A stretch of DNA of 64,000 bases from Moringa oleifera (GCA_021397835.1 JAJFZO010000575.1:315001-379000), one strand, 5' to 3'. Shown: positions 46,297 through 58,400, counted from the stretch's first letter. Translations and numbers: made by a program. Notes: generated from the letters alone by a model not told the origin.

Positions 46297-47574
46297 CTAA
46301 CGATATGCTGTGCTGTGGAACGTTTTGAGGGTGCAGAGATTGAGAATTCTCAGGATGACCTGGTTGCTAGTGCACCTGGGTGTCTTAAATTGGCTCATGG
46401 CCGCTCCATTCCCTATGAAATAGTCCAAAATCTTCTTGAAAGTCCCTCTCTCCACAATGCGAAGCTCTAGAGGACCAATTGAGTCGGTTCTCCTGGACAC
46501 AACGTAGCCATGATCCACAAAGGATGCATCCATTTCACGGCAACACTCACTCAGAACCCTATCCTCCACATCTCCTTTGATCTCCCAGTAAATAATGTAG
46601 TGTCCTGGTTGGTTCACCGCATCAGCATGGCTCGTAAAATCCACTAGCTCAGCTCTGGCCTTGCTCAATAGCTGAGACCCCCTCTCTACTACTAACTGAA
46701 GGTCCTTTTCAGTGTTCTTGTCAATGTTGACAGTTAATATCTGCTTTCTCCTGCATATGAAGTTCAACTTTGGGGTCCCCTTGTGGAAACCAGCCACTTC
46801 CACCACGTCTCCTAACCTGCACCGATAGAGGCCTGAAAACAATACCGGCATAACGAGTTAGTGGAAGTCCTATCATCTAAGATTTTGACCAGCAAAATCC
46901 TAACAATGCCATGACCACACAAATCTTACCCAAATCTTTACCGTACATCTCTACTCTCATGAAATCTCTACATCTGTCGGTTGCAATTTCATTCCGTTAG
47001 GTCCCTAGCCAACTTTCCTAAATTTGGACTGGTTCCACCGTGAAAAGTAGGGTTTATCAAGGATTCATCATCAACAAGCCTATCTTTGACAGTCCACCTT
47101 GGCTTGTTGACTTGTGTACCAATATATCCAATCAACTATTGCATTCCATTAATTATAATCATCACACATGTAATGAAACAATGTCATATGGTAGCTAGAA
47201 GATGATAAGAAAACGGCTAATGATGATTAAATCAACTGCAAATACTCACTTTGGTTAATTCCCTTAGATATATCATGAACATAAATACTGTACATGCCAT
47301 ACATACCTCCTGTCTATATATATGTGTGTTCATGGATGGTGCAGATATAATCCTTTTAAGTATAAAAGTTAACTTTTATTAAACTAAGAGCCACTGGAAT
47401 TATTCTTTTCGCATAGCCATCATCTTCTGCCAACCCAAGCCCCAAACTAGGAGCTATATAGTTAATTAGGTACTCTACCAAATTATCTGTAACTTGATCA
47501 TGTCCTGTTCAACCAACTAATGAGTTAATCATGAAATCCTCTAGCACTTACTTTAGAGAAAGAACTCAGTTGTA

Positions 47575-47605
<31 letters not shown>

Positions 47606-48658
47606 GGTCTGATTGGTTAAATATTTATACCAAACTTGAAAGGAATGGAGCCGTACCAGTAAAAGTAGTGAGAACAATCTCATACTCTTGTCCAACCTTG
47701 ACGTGAGAGAGTGGAACTGGGTCATCTTCTATAAAGTCATCAGCCGCTGTAGCGTAACAATCTTCCTTTTGCCTATAAAGCGGGATGAACTCGAAGTAAG
47801 AAAAAGTGGGTACTACTGCAAAAGTGACCTTCTCAGGGGGCAAAAAGGGATCCACGTTCACTCCAATCCACCCCTCAGTTGATCCGTAATCAGCACTCAC
47901 TAGAGGCAACTCTCCTGCGTAATGCCTCAGTTTTTTCAAGTATGGTTGCATTGATCCTGTCATAATGGAGTACACATACTTGGCGTTTGGCCACAGCTTA
48001 GGAATTAGACCAGACCAGTCAGCACTCTCCAATTCCTTGCATTTTGCTACGATGTTCAAAAACTGACACGGGTTTGGTGAAATAATATCCATTACGGCCT
48101 CTCGCATCTTGGGCAAAGTGATTCTTGGACTAAGAGTGCCTTCTTTGATGTCATTGCATAAATCTCTCCATAGCTCTTCAAACGCTGTAAAGGCATGTAC
48201 GATGCTGTAGGCAAAAGCGGAAGTTACGAACTCTACTTCCTCAGAGAAGAATAGACCGAGGAGGAGATGGCAATAAGTGGACTGCTTGTAATCTCCACTG
48301 GAAATGACTTCTTCTGGGCTGCAAGTGAATGACTTTGTCTTCTCTTGTTTGATCTTGAACTCTTCACTTGCATAATAGTGTGTAGTAGCAGTTCCGGCTA
48401 GTAACCCTCCCTTTGTCTTGAACTGTTTGCTGCTGTATATGAACTCCAGGATCCTCTTTCCTTCCCTTATTGGATAAACCCTATAAACCACCCAACGAAA
48501 TAGCAGTAAACTAATCAAAGTTTCAACAAAAGGCTAGAGACAGAAATAACTTTGAACTGACTGGACAAGTACTACATAGAAAAATGGAGGATAAACGCAC
48601 ATAAGAAAGGATATGGTAACTCATAAACGCATACGGTAACTTCTGAATGATTTGAGTT

Positions 48659-48707
<49 letters not shown>

Positions 48708-49542
48708 AAACCTTGATCTGTAGGCTGCCGCCAATCTGAAAACTTGAAGAGTAGTCTGTGAACTATGCCGAGTAAAGGGTACATATTTCTGTCTTCCCTC
48801 AGTAGTGCCAGAGCTAATCAGATAGAAAACAAAAGAAAGTTATAACAAAGAACATTACGTTCATCAAGAAAACATTATAGAACTGAACAATAAAAATGGA
48901 AAGGAAACATGAGCCTAGTGATTTCTTTGGGTGTTAACAAGTGACTTTAAAGAAGGTTCTTTTTCAACAGGAAAAAGTTTCAGATCGAACAACTATGAGA
49001 CATCCCGCGAAATCCCCTTTCCCCCTTCCCCGCTAGGAAAAGAAAAAAGGAACTTGAAAGGGAAAAAGAGAGCCATTCATAGAGACATCACCCACATTCT
49101 ACTTTCGGCTTACCTTTTCTGTCATGGCTGGCTTCATGTATACTGAAGCCCAGATATCAGTTTAAGGGAGAGAGTTGTAAAGTATACTTTATTCTTAAGA
49201 GAGTTGAAGAGAGGGTAGCCACCTGAGAGAGATTGTTGTCATAGGTTCTTGTATAAGTAAAGGAGCTGTGTCACCATCTGCAATTCTCTGGATATAAGGT
49301 TCGAAATCTCCATGTGATGCAAGAGGTACCAAAGATTTGTAGAGAGACTCTGATGCACATGCGTCCATCTCTTGTATATTGGTGTTTCCCAACCATTTTT
49401 GGAGATATTCCACACCATAATTCAGCTCAAGAATCTGGCGAAGCGTCTGTCGCTGAACCAACCCGGCGTTCTCTGAGACTTGCTCGAACCAATTGATGAT
49501 GTCTTGGTCATAGCTCCCATTGCTCACAGCTTCTGATTCCAT
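46297..49542 (-). CDS. GH3.10: GH3 acyl-acid amido synthetase, GH3.10/DFL2-like
   Basis: GH3 enzymes adenylate a carboxylic-acid hormone and join it to an amino acid. This one closely matches my memory of Arabidopsis GH3.10 (DFL2, At4g03400), reported as a second jasmonate amido synthetase beside JAR1. Four exons join in frame to 593 residues: 49223-49542, 48712-48813, 47657-48480, 46297-46832. Adenylate-forming motifs are visible: SSGTTEGRQK (~107-116, motif I), YASEE (177-181, motif II), YGSTEGW (~345, motif III) and YRCRLGDVV just after the last junction (~418-426). The C-terminal lid has FTSHAD, PGHYIIYWEI and QFKTPRCT, the last a GH3 hallmark. Substrate cannot be proved from sequence; the DFL2 subgroup is supported by YDQDIINWFE and SRRTDSIGPLELR. 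Gene order next to PMP22 agrees with At4g03390-03410. A TGTCTC element lies 85 bp upstream. Confidence 0.93.
47574..47599 (+). repeat. TA microsatellite in GH3 intron 3
   Basis: About thirteen TA units lie in intron 3 (46833-47656), roughly 60 bases inside its 5' end. Confidence 0.9.
48660..48702 (+). repeat. GA microsatellite next to GH3 intron 2 donor
   Basis: About twenty GA units with one interruption. It begins nine bases inside intron 2 (48481-48711) from the donor, so the pre-mRNA has a CU run right after the 5' splice site. Confidence 0.9.
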
Positions 49543-49626
49543 TGGAGGAGGTTCTATTGCTGGCCAGCTAGCTGCAATCTCACCTGGGTGCAGATTAATG
49601 TTGTTAGTAGGGAGGCCTCTCTGTTA

Positions 49627-49632
49627 TGTCTC
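49627..49632 (+). promoter_or_regulatory. TGTCTC auxin-response-type motif upstream of GH3
   Basis: The hexamer TGTCTC lies 85 bp upstream of the GH3 ATG. It is the canonical ARF-binding word, but a single hexamer is weak evidence and the DFL2 subgroup is not a classical auxin-induced GH3 clade. Confidence 0.25.
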
Positions 49633-52339
49633 TCTTTGGGTTTTCTTTTGGATTTGATATTGTCTACCACATACATGTTAATATATGGAGAAGGAGCCAA
49701 CAAGTCCAAAAAGTTAAAGTAACCTTCTCTGCAGTGAAAATTAATGCATTTAACTTTGAGGTTTTTCCCTTACTGAATAGTTTCAGTGAACCTCCAAATG
49801 ATGCACAAGAAGCTCTCACGATGGTACGAGAGTTTATAGACCACAACATATGCTGGTATCATTTCTATAATCCTCTAGAGGGAGATTTTTCTATGAAAGA
49901 TGTGGAGAAGAACCCGCCAGGGACCAATAAAACACCAGCGATCTTTTTTCTGCAAAAAGAAAAGCAAAACAAAAGTATCCAACAATTTCGCTAACTTTGA
50001 CTCTATCGGTAACTTCTCTCTCGTTCTCTTCTTTGTTTTTCTCTTTTTTTCCTTCTTCCTATAGTAAATGGAAGTGAAAGAAATCATAGTTATGCGATAG
50101 TAGTAAATCACAGTGCAAAATTTTGGGCTTAGTTTTCCAGAAAAAGGATGGGATAAGAATGCACTAAGACATTAGAATTTACATAAAATCCTTCACTAAG
50201 TGGAAATCTCAGAGGACATCAATATCCACAGCGAGTAAGCTTCACCTTTTACTATGTATTTATGTCACGTGTTGAATTGGGTACAACCTGCTGAGTTGTT
50301 GGGCCATCTTCTCTTTCAATGCTCGCTGATGCTTTTGATAAGTGGCTCTGCTTCATCCCTTGTCTCTCTCGGCTTTCCTGTTCTAATCACATGCACAATC
50401 TTGCAGGGTCACTTTCCTCATGTTCCACCATTAGAGATACTGTAGCTACTGCTCCGCTTACCCGCAAGCTTCAGTTCCACTACCTTCCCTTCATCTTTCT
50501 CTTTCTCTCTCTCCACAAATCTTCTGCTTAATTAAGTGAATCCTAATATCTCCTGCTACCAATATACCTTTACCTGTGAACAGGAAAAAATATCTTTAGT
50601 TGATCCTCTCTCTGGATCTTGTGGAGCTTTCACTTTCCAAATCCCAATTCCTCAATGAAAGATTTTCAAGAGTCTGATGAATACACAAAGTAACTTCTAG
50701 ACTCCATGAACAGCCAACAGCACTACATGTCCACACCCACTCACAAAAGAGAAAATGAGCCAAATCATTGCTTTAAGATTTTTGGCATTTTAGATATCAC
50801 AAATACTTACAAAGAGAGTTATATGTAAAATGGCTACTGAAAGAGATACATGTCATCATTGTGAAACATGAATATAACACAGGGAAAATGAAGTGATTTC
50901 CTGCCTGCAATAGCAAACCCGACCACAACCAATAAGCTGGTTATGTGCATGCTGCAGTTCTTGAGATCAAGCTTCCCGTATCTTCCTGTTTCTGTCCAAA
51001 GCAATCAGAATTTCACCATAGCCATACAATTCTTCCCCAGAATTTTATAGACAGCCATTGCTAAGAACTGTTATCATCTTTTCCTCAAGTTTACGCTTGT
51101 CATGTCCATTTTCCTTGGTGCGTCTTAGTGGTTATATGTCGAATTGCACTTTTATCTGGACCAACATTTTGTGATCTGTAGCGGTGAAGGCTCTGTTGAC
51201 TTCACTGAAAAGCCAATAACCCCAGAACTAGATCCTATGCGAAGGACAGAGCACTAATGTCATCGGGAAGAGCATTGTAATATCAAATGACAAAGTGCGC
51301 GCAAAAGGCCGAAAGCCACATAGCTGCACTTACTGAATGGACCACTACTTTCAAGAAATGGACTAATCACATCTATAGAGAAAGAAGACCACTATAAAGA
51401 AAGATTAGGGCCTGCATACCCAGCAACTAGAAGCTGAAGTGAATTGGCTGTTTCCGCTTAATGTACCCTGCAACCAACCTTATCTAGAACATGGAAGTTA
51501 TAGGACCTTCCACTGCAAGTAAATAAGATGTTGTTTGCCTGTAGATCAAATATTCAATGCCACTACCAAAAGCTAAGCAAAGGATACATCATATAAGGTT
51601 GTATTAATGATTGTATCCAAGATAGAAAACAACAGGACCAACTCTAAAAATGATGAGATGTGAAGTGAACCAATATATCTACAATACCTAACTTCCAGTC
51701 AATCTTAAATAAACTACAAATCAGTACATTGTAAATTCGAGAACATAAACCAATTCCAGGTCAGACTTTCAATCCAGGATAATTTTCAGCTTTGAAAAAG
51801 AGACACCAACCTCAGCTAGGTTAATCTTGATATGCTTCATACAATTAAGTATTAACTTATCTTAGAAGTTTGTTCGGACCATCAATTTCCTTTGAACAAA
51901 TTATGTCTAATAATGGTGAGATCCTTAGCACGTGTATCCCAGATATCTTATATGCATTACCTTTTTGAAGGAACAGTGCATATATGACCTATCATCAATA
52001 ATGCAACCCATAACATGCAAATTGGTTATTGAACTAACATCATCACAATAGATAAGATGGCAAAAGTCAGACCACTACCAGTACAGATCCACTAAAGATT
52101 ACTGCAACAAAAGAATGTGGATGTTCCAAGCAACTGATCATAACTGGTCAGAATTGTGTCCAATCAAATCAATTCCAACATGCAACAAAAAATATAAAGT
52201 TCCTTGTGGCATAGCTTCTTCGTGAATTGAATTATATAAAGTACAAGGCTGATCCAAAGACTCACTATCTGCTCTGTAGTTTGCATACTAACAAAGTCCG
52301 TACATCTTTGAATTTTACAAAAAGAAAAGGGTGATTGGA

Positions 52340-52368
52340 GGGGGAGGGGGAGGGGGAGGGGGAGGGGG
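52340..52368 (+). repeat. five G5 runs separated by single A (G-quadruplex motif)
   Basis: Five GGGGG runs spaced by one A each start 54 bases past the stop codon of the minus-strand PPR gene. The plus strand is a strong G-quadruplex candidate. In the PPR mRNA the tract reads as C5U repeats. Confidence 0.9.
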
Positions 52369-52421
52369 AAACAAGAAGCAAACTTGCTCATAGTTAAAAC
52401 ACCAAAAATCTGGTCAATTAC

Positions 52422-54389
52422 TCAACTTTGAACTAGAAGCCGAAACTTCACTCTCCTCTTTACACTCCCCATTCTATCATAACCAATGCCAATCTTACTA
52501 TGCATCAACTTCATGGCTAGATCTGCATTGCCTGCTTTCCTCAAAGCATTTATTAGAAGAGTTCGAATTCTTCCAGGTACTTCTCGACCCCTATCAACAA
52601 TTCCATCAGCCAACTTACAGGCATCTTTGATACGCCCTGCTTTGCACAACACATTTATCATATCTTCAAAGGCTGTCTCAGGAATAACACCCATAGGTGC
52701 TAGCTCATCCAAAACCTTACAAGCTCTAGCGACCTTGCCCGAAAGACAAAGACCAATTGAAAGCGCCCTAAAAGAAGCTGCAGTTGGAGTGATACCTTTA
52801 TCAATCATCATGTCCCACAACTTTAATGCCTCTTCATTCCGGTGCTCTCTGAACAGTCCACTGATGAGTATTGTGTACGTATATACTGTCTGGTCACAGC
52901 CTTCTTCCTCCATTGTCTTGAATAGTTCTAATGCTTCATCAATCTTTCCACACTTGGCAAAGCCATCAATTAGCGAGTTGTAACAATATGAATCCCGTGG
53001 GTACCCCTTCTCAACCATCTCTTCAAAAAGTCTCTCAGCATCATCCACCCACCCAGCCTTCCCTAAGCCGTCGATAAGACTAGCATAAAACATTGCATTA
53101 ACAGCCACACCACTGTGTTTGCAAAACTCAAAATACTCCATGGCCTCTTCTAGTCTCCCACTCTTACACAAAGTGTTAATGATGACCCCATAGGTAACCT
53201 CATCTGGTTGAAGCCCTTCATATTTCATCTTTTCAAAGAGCCTCATTGCCTCTTCCATATGTCCACATTTTGCATATGCATCTATCAAGGCAGTATAGAT
53301 AGCCACATTTCCTTTACAATGCCTCTGAATCATATTATTGAAAACAACAGAACCTTCAATGCATTTCCCATCTTTACAGAGCCCTCCAATCACCAGACTA
53401 TAAGCATGAGCTGGAACATCCAATCCTTTCTCCTCCATTTCATGATACAAACTCAAACAAGAATCAAAGTTCCCCTCCGAATAACAAGCCTGAATCAAGG
53501 TCATGTAAGTAATCTTATCTGGTTCTACATTTCTCGTCTCCATAGCTCGGAATTTCTCCATTGCTTTCTGGGTCCTCCCCATCTTACAATACCCTTTAAT
53601 CACTGTGTTATAAGTCACAACATCAGGCCCAATCCTCCCATTCTCCATAACCTCAAAAACCCTCTCTGCAGATTCAATAAACATGGAACTCACCAGTCCA
53701 TTCATCAAGAAATTATAAGTATACAAACTTGGTTCAATCCCATTTTCTTTCATTCTCCGCCACACCCACAACAACTCCTCCACCATGCCAAGTCCTCCGA
53801 AGGTCTTAATCAAAGAATTTGCTGCCCATACTGTCATCAAAAATCCCGCTTCCTTAAGTTCTGTAAACACACACTTCACTCTATCCAAATTATTTGACAA
53901 AGCCAAAACATCAATCAAAGAGACATAACATTCCAGCTTATGTCTATAGTTCTTTTGCCTACCAGACCAAATAAAGAACCTCAAAGCAACACCAGGTTTA
54001 TCGCGAAGCTCGGTAGATTTCAAAATAAATGACACAAAATTTGGTGATAATCGAATTAAAAAGTTCCGGCCAAAAGAGTCTAAATTGGATTCCATGTTAG
54101 GGGACCCATCAAGGAGATTGAGGATTTGACTTACCCATGGAGATTGTTGCAGATTCTGGGTGTTCTGCACTAAATCAGAGACGTCATTAAAGGGCTCTAT
54201 CCACTCGGGAGGAGGAAGAGGGTTACCAGTGAAGACCCATCTGGGATTTGACCAGGAACTTGATGCTGGACCCCATTTTGAGGGGTTTGTTGGTGACCCT
54301 CCATTGTCACACAGACGGAGCGGCGGTGTAGAGTTGCACGGAGAACGAAGAAGAGCTGCAGAGCAATGTCTACATAAGGCTTTTCTCAT
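52422..54389 (-). CDS. P-class PPR protein, mitochondrial (At1g03560-like)
   Basis: An intronless 655-residue gene. The start is set at 54389 (MRKALCRHCSAALLRS), a basic, Ser-rich presequence. The frame stays open to 54470 but without an ATG. A conserved non-repeat region follows (EWIEPFNDVSDLV, SPWVSQILNLLDGS, LSPNFVSFILKS). At least twelve P-type PPR motifs then run from about residue 150 to 640, for example TYNFLMNGLVSSMF, TYNTVIKGYCKMGRTQKAMEKF and YCYNSLIDGFAKCGK. The C-terminus keeps KIGIGYDRMGSVKRRVKF. I match it with good confidence to At1g03560, a mitochondrial PPR protein, because these non-repeat blocks are nearly identical to what I recall. It presumably binds a mitochondrial transcript; the target is not readable here. 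A tRNA gene lies head-to-head 111 bp upstream. Confidence 0.93.
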   Translation of the reverse strand: MRKALCRHCSAALLRSPCNSTPPLRLCDNGGSPTNPSKWGPASSSWSNPRWVFTGNPLPPPEWIEPFNDVSDLVQNTQNLQQSPWVSQILNLLDGSPNMESNLDSFGRNFLIRLSPNFVSFILKSTELRDKPGVALRFFIWSGRQKNYRHKLECYVSLIDVLALSNNLDRVKCVFTELKEAGFLMTVWAANSLIKTFGGLGMVEELLWVWRRMKENGIEPSLYTYNFLMNGLVSSMFIESAERVFEVMENGRIGPDVVTYNTVIKGYCKMGRTQKAMEKFRAMETRNVEPDKITYMTLIQACYSEGNFDSCLSLYHEMEEKGLDVPAHAYSLVIGGLCKDGKCIEGSVVFNNMIQRHCKGNVAIYTALIDAYAKCGHMEEAMRLFEKMKYEGLQPDEVTYGVIINTLCKSGRLEEAMEYFEFCKHSGVAVNAMFYASLIDGLGKAGWVDDAERLFEEMVEKGYPRDSYCYNSLIDGFAKCGKIDEALELFKTMEEEGCDQTVYTYTILISGLFREHRNEEALKLWDMMIDKGITPTAASFRALSIGLCLSGKVARACKVLDELAPMGVIPETAFEDMINVLCKAGRIKDACKLADGIVDRGREVPGRIRTLLINALRKAGNADLAMKLMHSKIGIGYDRMGSVKRRVKFRLLVQS

Positions 54390-54500
54390 CAGCGGCTTTG
54401 CGCACCATGCGAGTGGGTTTGACAAAGGGAGCAGGGCGTTTGGTATAAGGTCAGGTCTGTTTTTCTGCACTTAATGATTCTTGATGTAAAACGACCCAAA

Positions 54501-54572
54501 GGTCCCATGGTCTAGTGGTCAGGACATTGGACTCTGAATCCAGTAACCCGAGTTCAAATCTCGGTGGGACCT
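54501..54572 (+). tRNA. tRNA-Gln (anticodon CTG)
   Basis: A 72-base cloverleaf. The acceptor stem pairs GGTCCCA (54501-54507) with TGGGACC (54565-54571), and T follows as discriminator. The D arm contains TCTAGTGGTCAGGA (box A). The anticodon loop is CTCTGAA, giving anticodon CTG, which reads CAG (Gln). The T arm has GTTCAAATC (box B). There is no intron and CCA is not encoded, as expected for a nuclear tRNA gene. It is the only tRNA I find in the window. Confidence 0.95.
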
Positions 54573-55416
54573 TTCACTTTGTGTTTTTCTTATTATTTTT
54601 CCTTTCACTTTTTCTACTTCTTCGTCTTATTATTATTATTATTTTTCCTTTTGCTGAAGATTACCAAACTATACCCTCTGCATATTTAATAACAGGAACC
54701 AACGACAGAGTTGTGCAAGGAATCGGGTCTGGATTTTCATTCTTGAAATTGTTGTTGCAAGGCTTATACAAGAGCAAGAGATAAGGGTGGAACAAAACAC
54801 ACTGCTTCTTCCAAATGAAACCATGAATAAAGCTCTTCCGGTTTGCTTGCTTTGAATTATTACCAACATTAAGAACCTAACTTAACTAGAAGCATTGTCC
54901 AGTCTTGACTCTTGCTTCGCAGTTCACACCCAAAGAGCAGTGAAGACGTGAAAAACAAATGTGAAACCTCAAGAGGCTGGTGGCCGATGTTGTTCATTGG
55001 CCGATAGTATTGCACCTTTCATTTTTTAGCACATGAATGTACTTTATTTTAACATAAATGACTAAGAGTTTATACATCTCACTTTATTGTGAAACTCACA
55101 AATCTCAATAGAATTTGCATTACAGAGTGAAACGTTTTATCCATAACTTACTATGTTTTCTTCTCTAATGATACAATTATAATAAAATAGAAGATAACAA
55201 TAACTGCGGTAACAAAATCTCAATAATCTTTGTATGTCCCAACTCTTGGCTATTGGAATGCTGCTTTATTGGGATACTCTGTAGTCCCCTTGATTCCAAA
55301 TGGAGAAAGAAGAAAAAGGAGAACTCTTGATCCTTATAGAGTCTTGATGGGCTCAAATTCCCACCGAACTACTTGGCGTCTGACCATAACCAACCCTGTC
55401 GAAAACATTGCCATCC
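54573..55416. other. intergenic region, tRNA to PMP22 gene
   Basis: It holds T-rich sequence downstream of the tRNA and the leader and promoter of the Mpv17/PMP22 gene. I see no further gene. Confidence 0.55.
54584..54588 (+). terminator. RNA polymerase III T-run terminator after tRNA-Gln
   Basis: Five consecutive T residues start 12 bases after the tRNA 3' end, sufficient for Pol III termination. Confidence 0.7.
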
Positions 55417-58400
55417 ATGGCAACTCCTACCAGTATCCCCAGCCATGGAGTCTCTCTATTAATCAAACCCATCAACAAATTTCCCAAACCTAACTTTGTT
55501 TCTTTACCGATTCTCTTCTCTGCCCAGTTCTTTAGCAGAGCCAAACCATCTCGAAACCCATTACGCTTACAAAAGAGAAGGAAGCGGGTCATTGGGTCAA
55601 TCACTGAGGACAGAGAAGTGGTTCCTGTTGAGAATAAACTACCAAATGGTCAAGAAAAGGGCTTAATTTTTGATGGGTCTGATGATTTTGAGGGTCTTGC
55701 TTCTTCTTCTTCTGGTAAAGGGAAAGATGAAGGTGATGATACTGATAGGTTGATCTCTAGAGGAATCAATGCTGCTATAGTTCTTGCTGCTGGTACTCTT
55801 GCAATCACTAAGTTGCTGACCATTGATCATGATTACTGGCATGTAAGCGATCTTCATGCAGTAAATTAAGCCTTGGGGTTTGTATTTACTTATGATAGCT
55901 AGTGATAATCATTGCCGCGGTCCTTTGATGCTGAATTGCATTTGTGCAGCGGAATTTTCAGTGGCTTCATTTTTTACAGAGTACTAAAGAGCCATTGCTT
56001 TTTCGTTGAATTTTAAGATTGGTGTGTGCTAATTTCATGTTTAGCTGATCTTTGCTTTCTAGTCAAAGTTCTAAGTTAGCTGATCTTTGCTTTCTAGTCA
56101 AAGTTCTAAGCTTCTCATGTGGAAAAGAAGTCTCTTTTTGCTCTGAGCAAAACATTTGCTGAGATATTAGGATAAATTTTTAGGCCAATGGGGATTCTCC
56201 ATCCATAAGTTAAGTAAGGAGATGAAATTTGACAACTTTATCCTCAGAGATGAAGGGTTAAATCTGCAAGTTAATGTAATCCTATAAAATAAGATTTTTG
56301 GAGGAAAGTTGTAATCAGGGGATTATCCTTTATTGCAAAGAAAGAAGAATTGTCATTTTCCAATTTTAAATGGTGAAACCAAGATGAAAAGAGAAATCCC
56401 TATTTCAAATCCATCATACAGTTTTTTCCCATTGACTCGGTTTTTCTCCCTGTAATATGTCCCAGGGATGGACACTTTTTGAGGTGTTAAGGTATGCACC
56501 TGAACACAACTGGATTGCATATGAACAAGCTCTCAGAACAAACCCTGTCTTAGCCAAAATGGCAATAAGCGGTGTTGTCTATGCCCTAGGTGATTGGATT
56601 GCACAAGTATGTTGTTCACACCACTAGCTGTAAATTATAATGTGCTATTCTTGCTTGTACTAATCTTTATTAATACATCAATGAAATTACAGTGTTATGA
56701 AGGGAAACCTCTTCTTGAGTTCGACAGGACACGGATGTTCAGATCAGGCCTTGTTGGATTTTCTCTTCATGGATCCCTTTCTCATTATTACTACCAACTT
56801 TGTGAGGTTATAATTGCAGTTAATATTTGTTCAGTTTGGTTCATCTGCTATTGTTCTGTGGATGGCTGAAATTGTTTACTTTGCTAGCAGGCTCTTTTTC
56901 CTTTCCAAGGTTGGTGGGTGGTGCCTGCCAAAGTTGCCTTTGACCAAACAGTTTGGGCTGCAATTTGGAACAGCATCTATTTTGCTGTTTTAGGTGTTCT
57001 TCGTTTTGAATCCCCAGACAATGTTTTTAGCGAACTGCAGGCAACATTTTGGCCCATGCTGACTGTAAGACCTTGTAGCTCTTCCATGCAAGTTTTGGAA
57101 TTTGTTGTATTAGTTCTAATTATTTTCTTTTCATATGGTGGTTATGTTGTTCATGAAGGTTGAGGGTGTTGGCATCTGCAAAGACACTCATTAATGTGCT
57201 GGCCTAAGTTCCTCTTTACACAACTTAATTGGGGTTCTTCAGCTTTTAGCCTGCGCTGGTTTTTGGCACTGATAAGCAGAAATTAAAGATCAAGTCTCCT
57301 TGACTTAAATCAGTAGTTTTTAAGTTCCAAATTATGATTGCACTACAGAATCTGCTGGTTGCTTGCCCCTAAGGAAAAGTTGCTAGTTTGAGTCATTTTA
57401 CCAATAGAGAACATCAGCTGGCCTTTGGTGGGAGTGGGAGTTCATTATGAATCCCACTGCAATTTCACTTTATAAATGAAGATTTTGTTGGAGCATGCTC
57501 AGAAACTGTCTATAATGATTCAATAAACTCTAAAATGCAGTTATTGATTTTGTCATTTTTAGGGATATGTAGAGGGTCAAGAAGACTTATAATTCATTCA
57601 TGCTTGTAAAGCTGTTTCGTCAAACTGGTTGCCAATTCACTTGGAAACAGGAAAAATAATGTAAAATAAAAACGAAAAGAGGAGAAAAAAAATGTAAAAT
57701 CAGATCTCAAGAAAACAGAGGTTGCCTAGCCTGGTTATGTTTTGGATCCTTCAAAGCTTGTTCATTTTATGATTTATATCAAGATAGGTTTGACCATTCG
57801 GTAGTTGATCTTCTGCCCATTAACTACAGATGACATATGCTGATGTTGTGATTTGCTTGGCAGGCTGGGTGGAAACTTTGGCCCTTTGCTCACTTGATAA
57901 CCTATGGCTTAATTCCTGTTGAGCAAAGACTTCTTTGGGTGGACTGCGTGGAGCTCATCTGGGTCACCATACTCTCAACGTAAGTATCTTATATCATCCA
58001 TTCTATATATCAGCAAATGATGTGTGAGCTTTTCTACACCATGTTAACTTCTTGATAGTCTGTTAAATGCAGTACCGTCTTTTGATATTTTCTTTAGGTT
58101 TTACCTTCTTTTCCATTCTCTTCATAGATTTCGAGCAGCCAAGCAGCTTAGTGGTTAAATTAAAGAACCTGGGGAATTATGAAATTGTCCTCTTTTTTTT
58201 TTTTTTTCTACATGTTTCCCAGTTATTAATTTTTTTCGTTAATGAATAATTTGATTGCCACCTGATTTGAGCATGACTGCTAGTGCGTCATGGTGGAGAT
58301 TGCTGGCATCTTGTTCAATCTGTTTTTTGAAATGTTCTCTATGCTGAGAAGCATAAATATATTTGTGCAAATAAATGTTCTTCTTGGTGTTTTCCTCTTT

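Larger units (their letters stand above)
49543..52421. other. intergenic region, GH3 promoter and PPR 3' flank
   Basis: No gene supported. The left part is the GH3 promoter. The right part ends in a G5A repeat (52340-52368) just past the PPR stop codon. Frames at 49626-49994, 50254-50445 and 52164-52391 are not protein-like. Confidence 0.5.

Noticed and set aside
53208..53897. Plus-strand 229-residue open frame
   Set aside because: It lies fully within the PPR gene on the other strand and its His/Ser/Phe-rich composition is typical of an antisense shadow.
54390..54470. Longer N-terminus for the At1g03560-like PPR protein
   Set aside because: The frame is open to 54470 but the first codon there is GTG; the first ATG is at 54389 and matches the start of the relative I recall.
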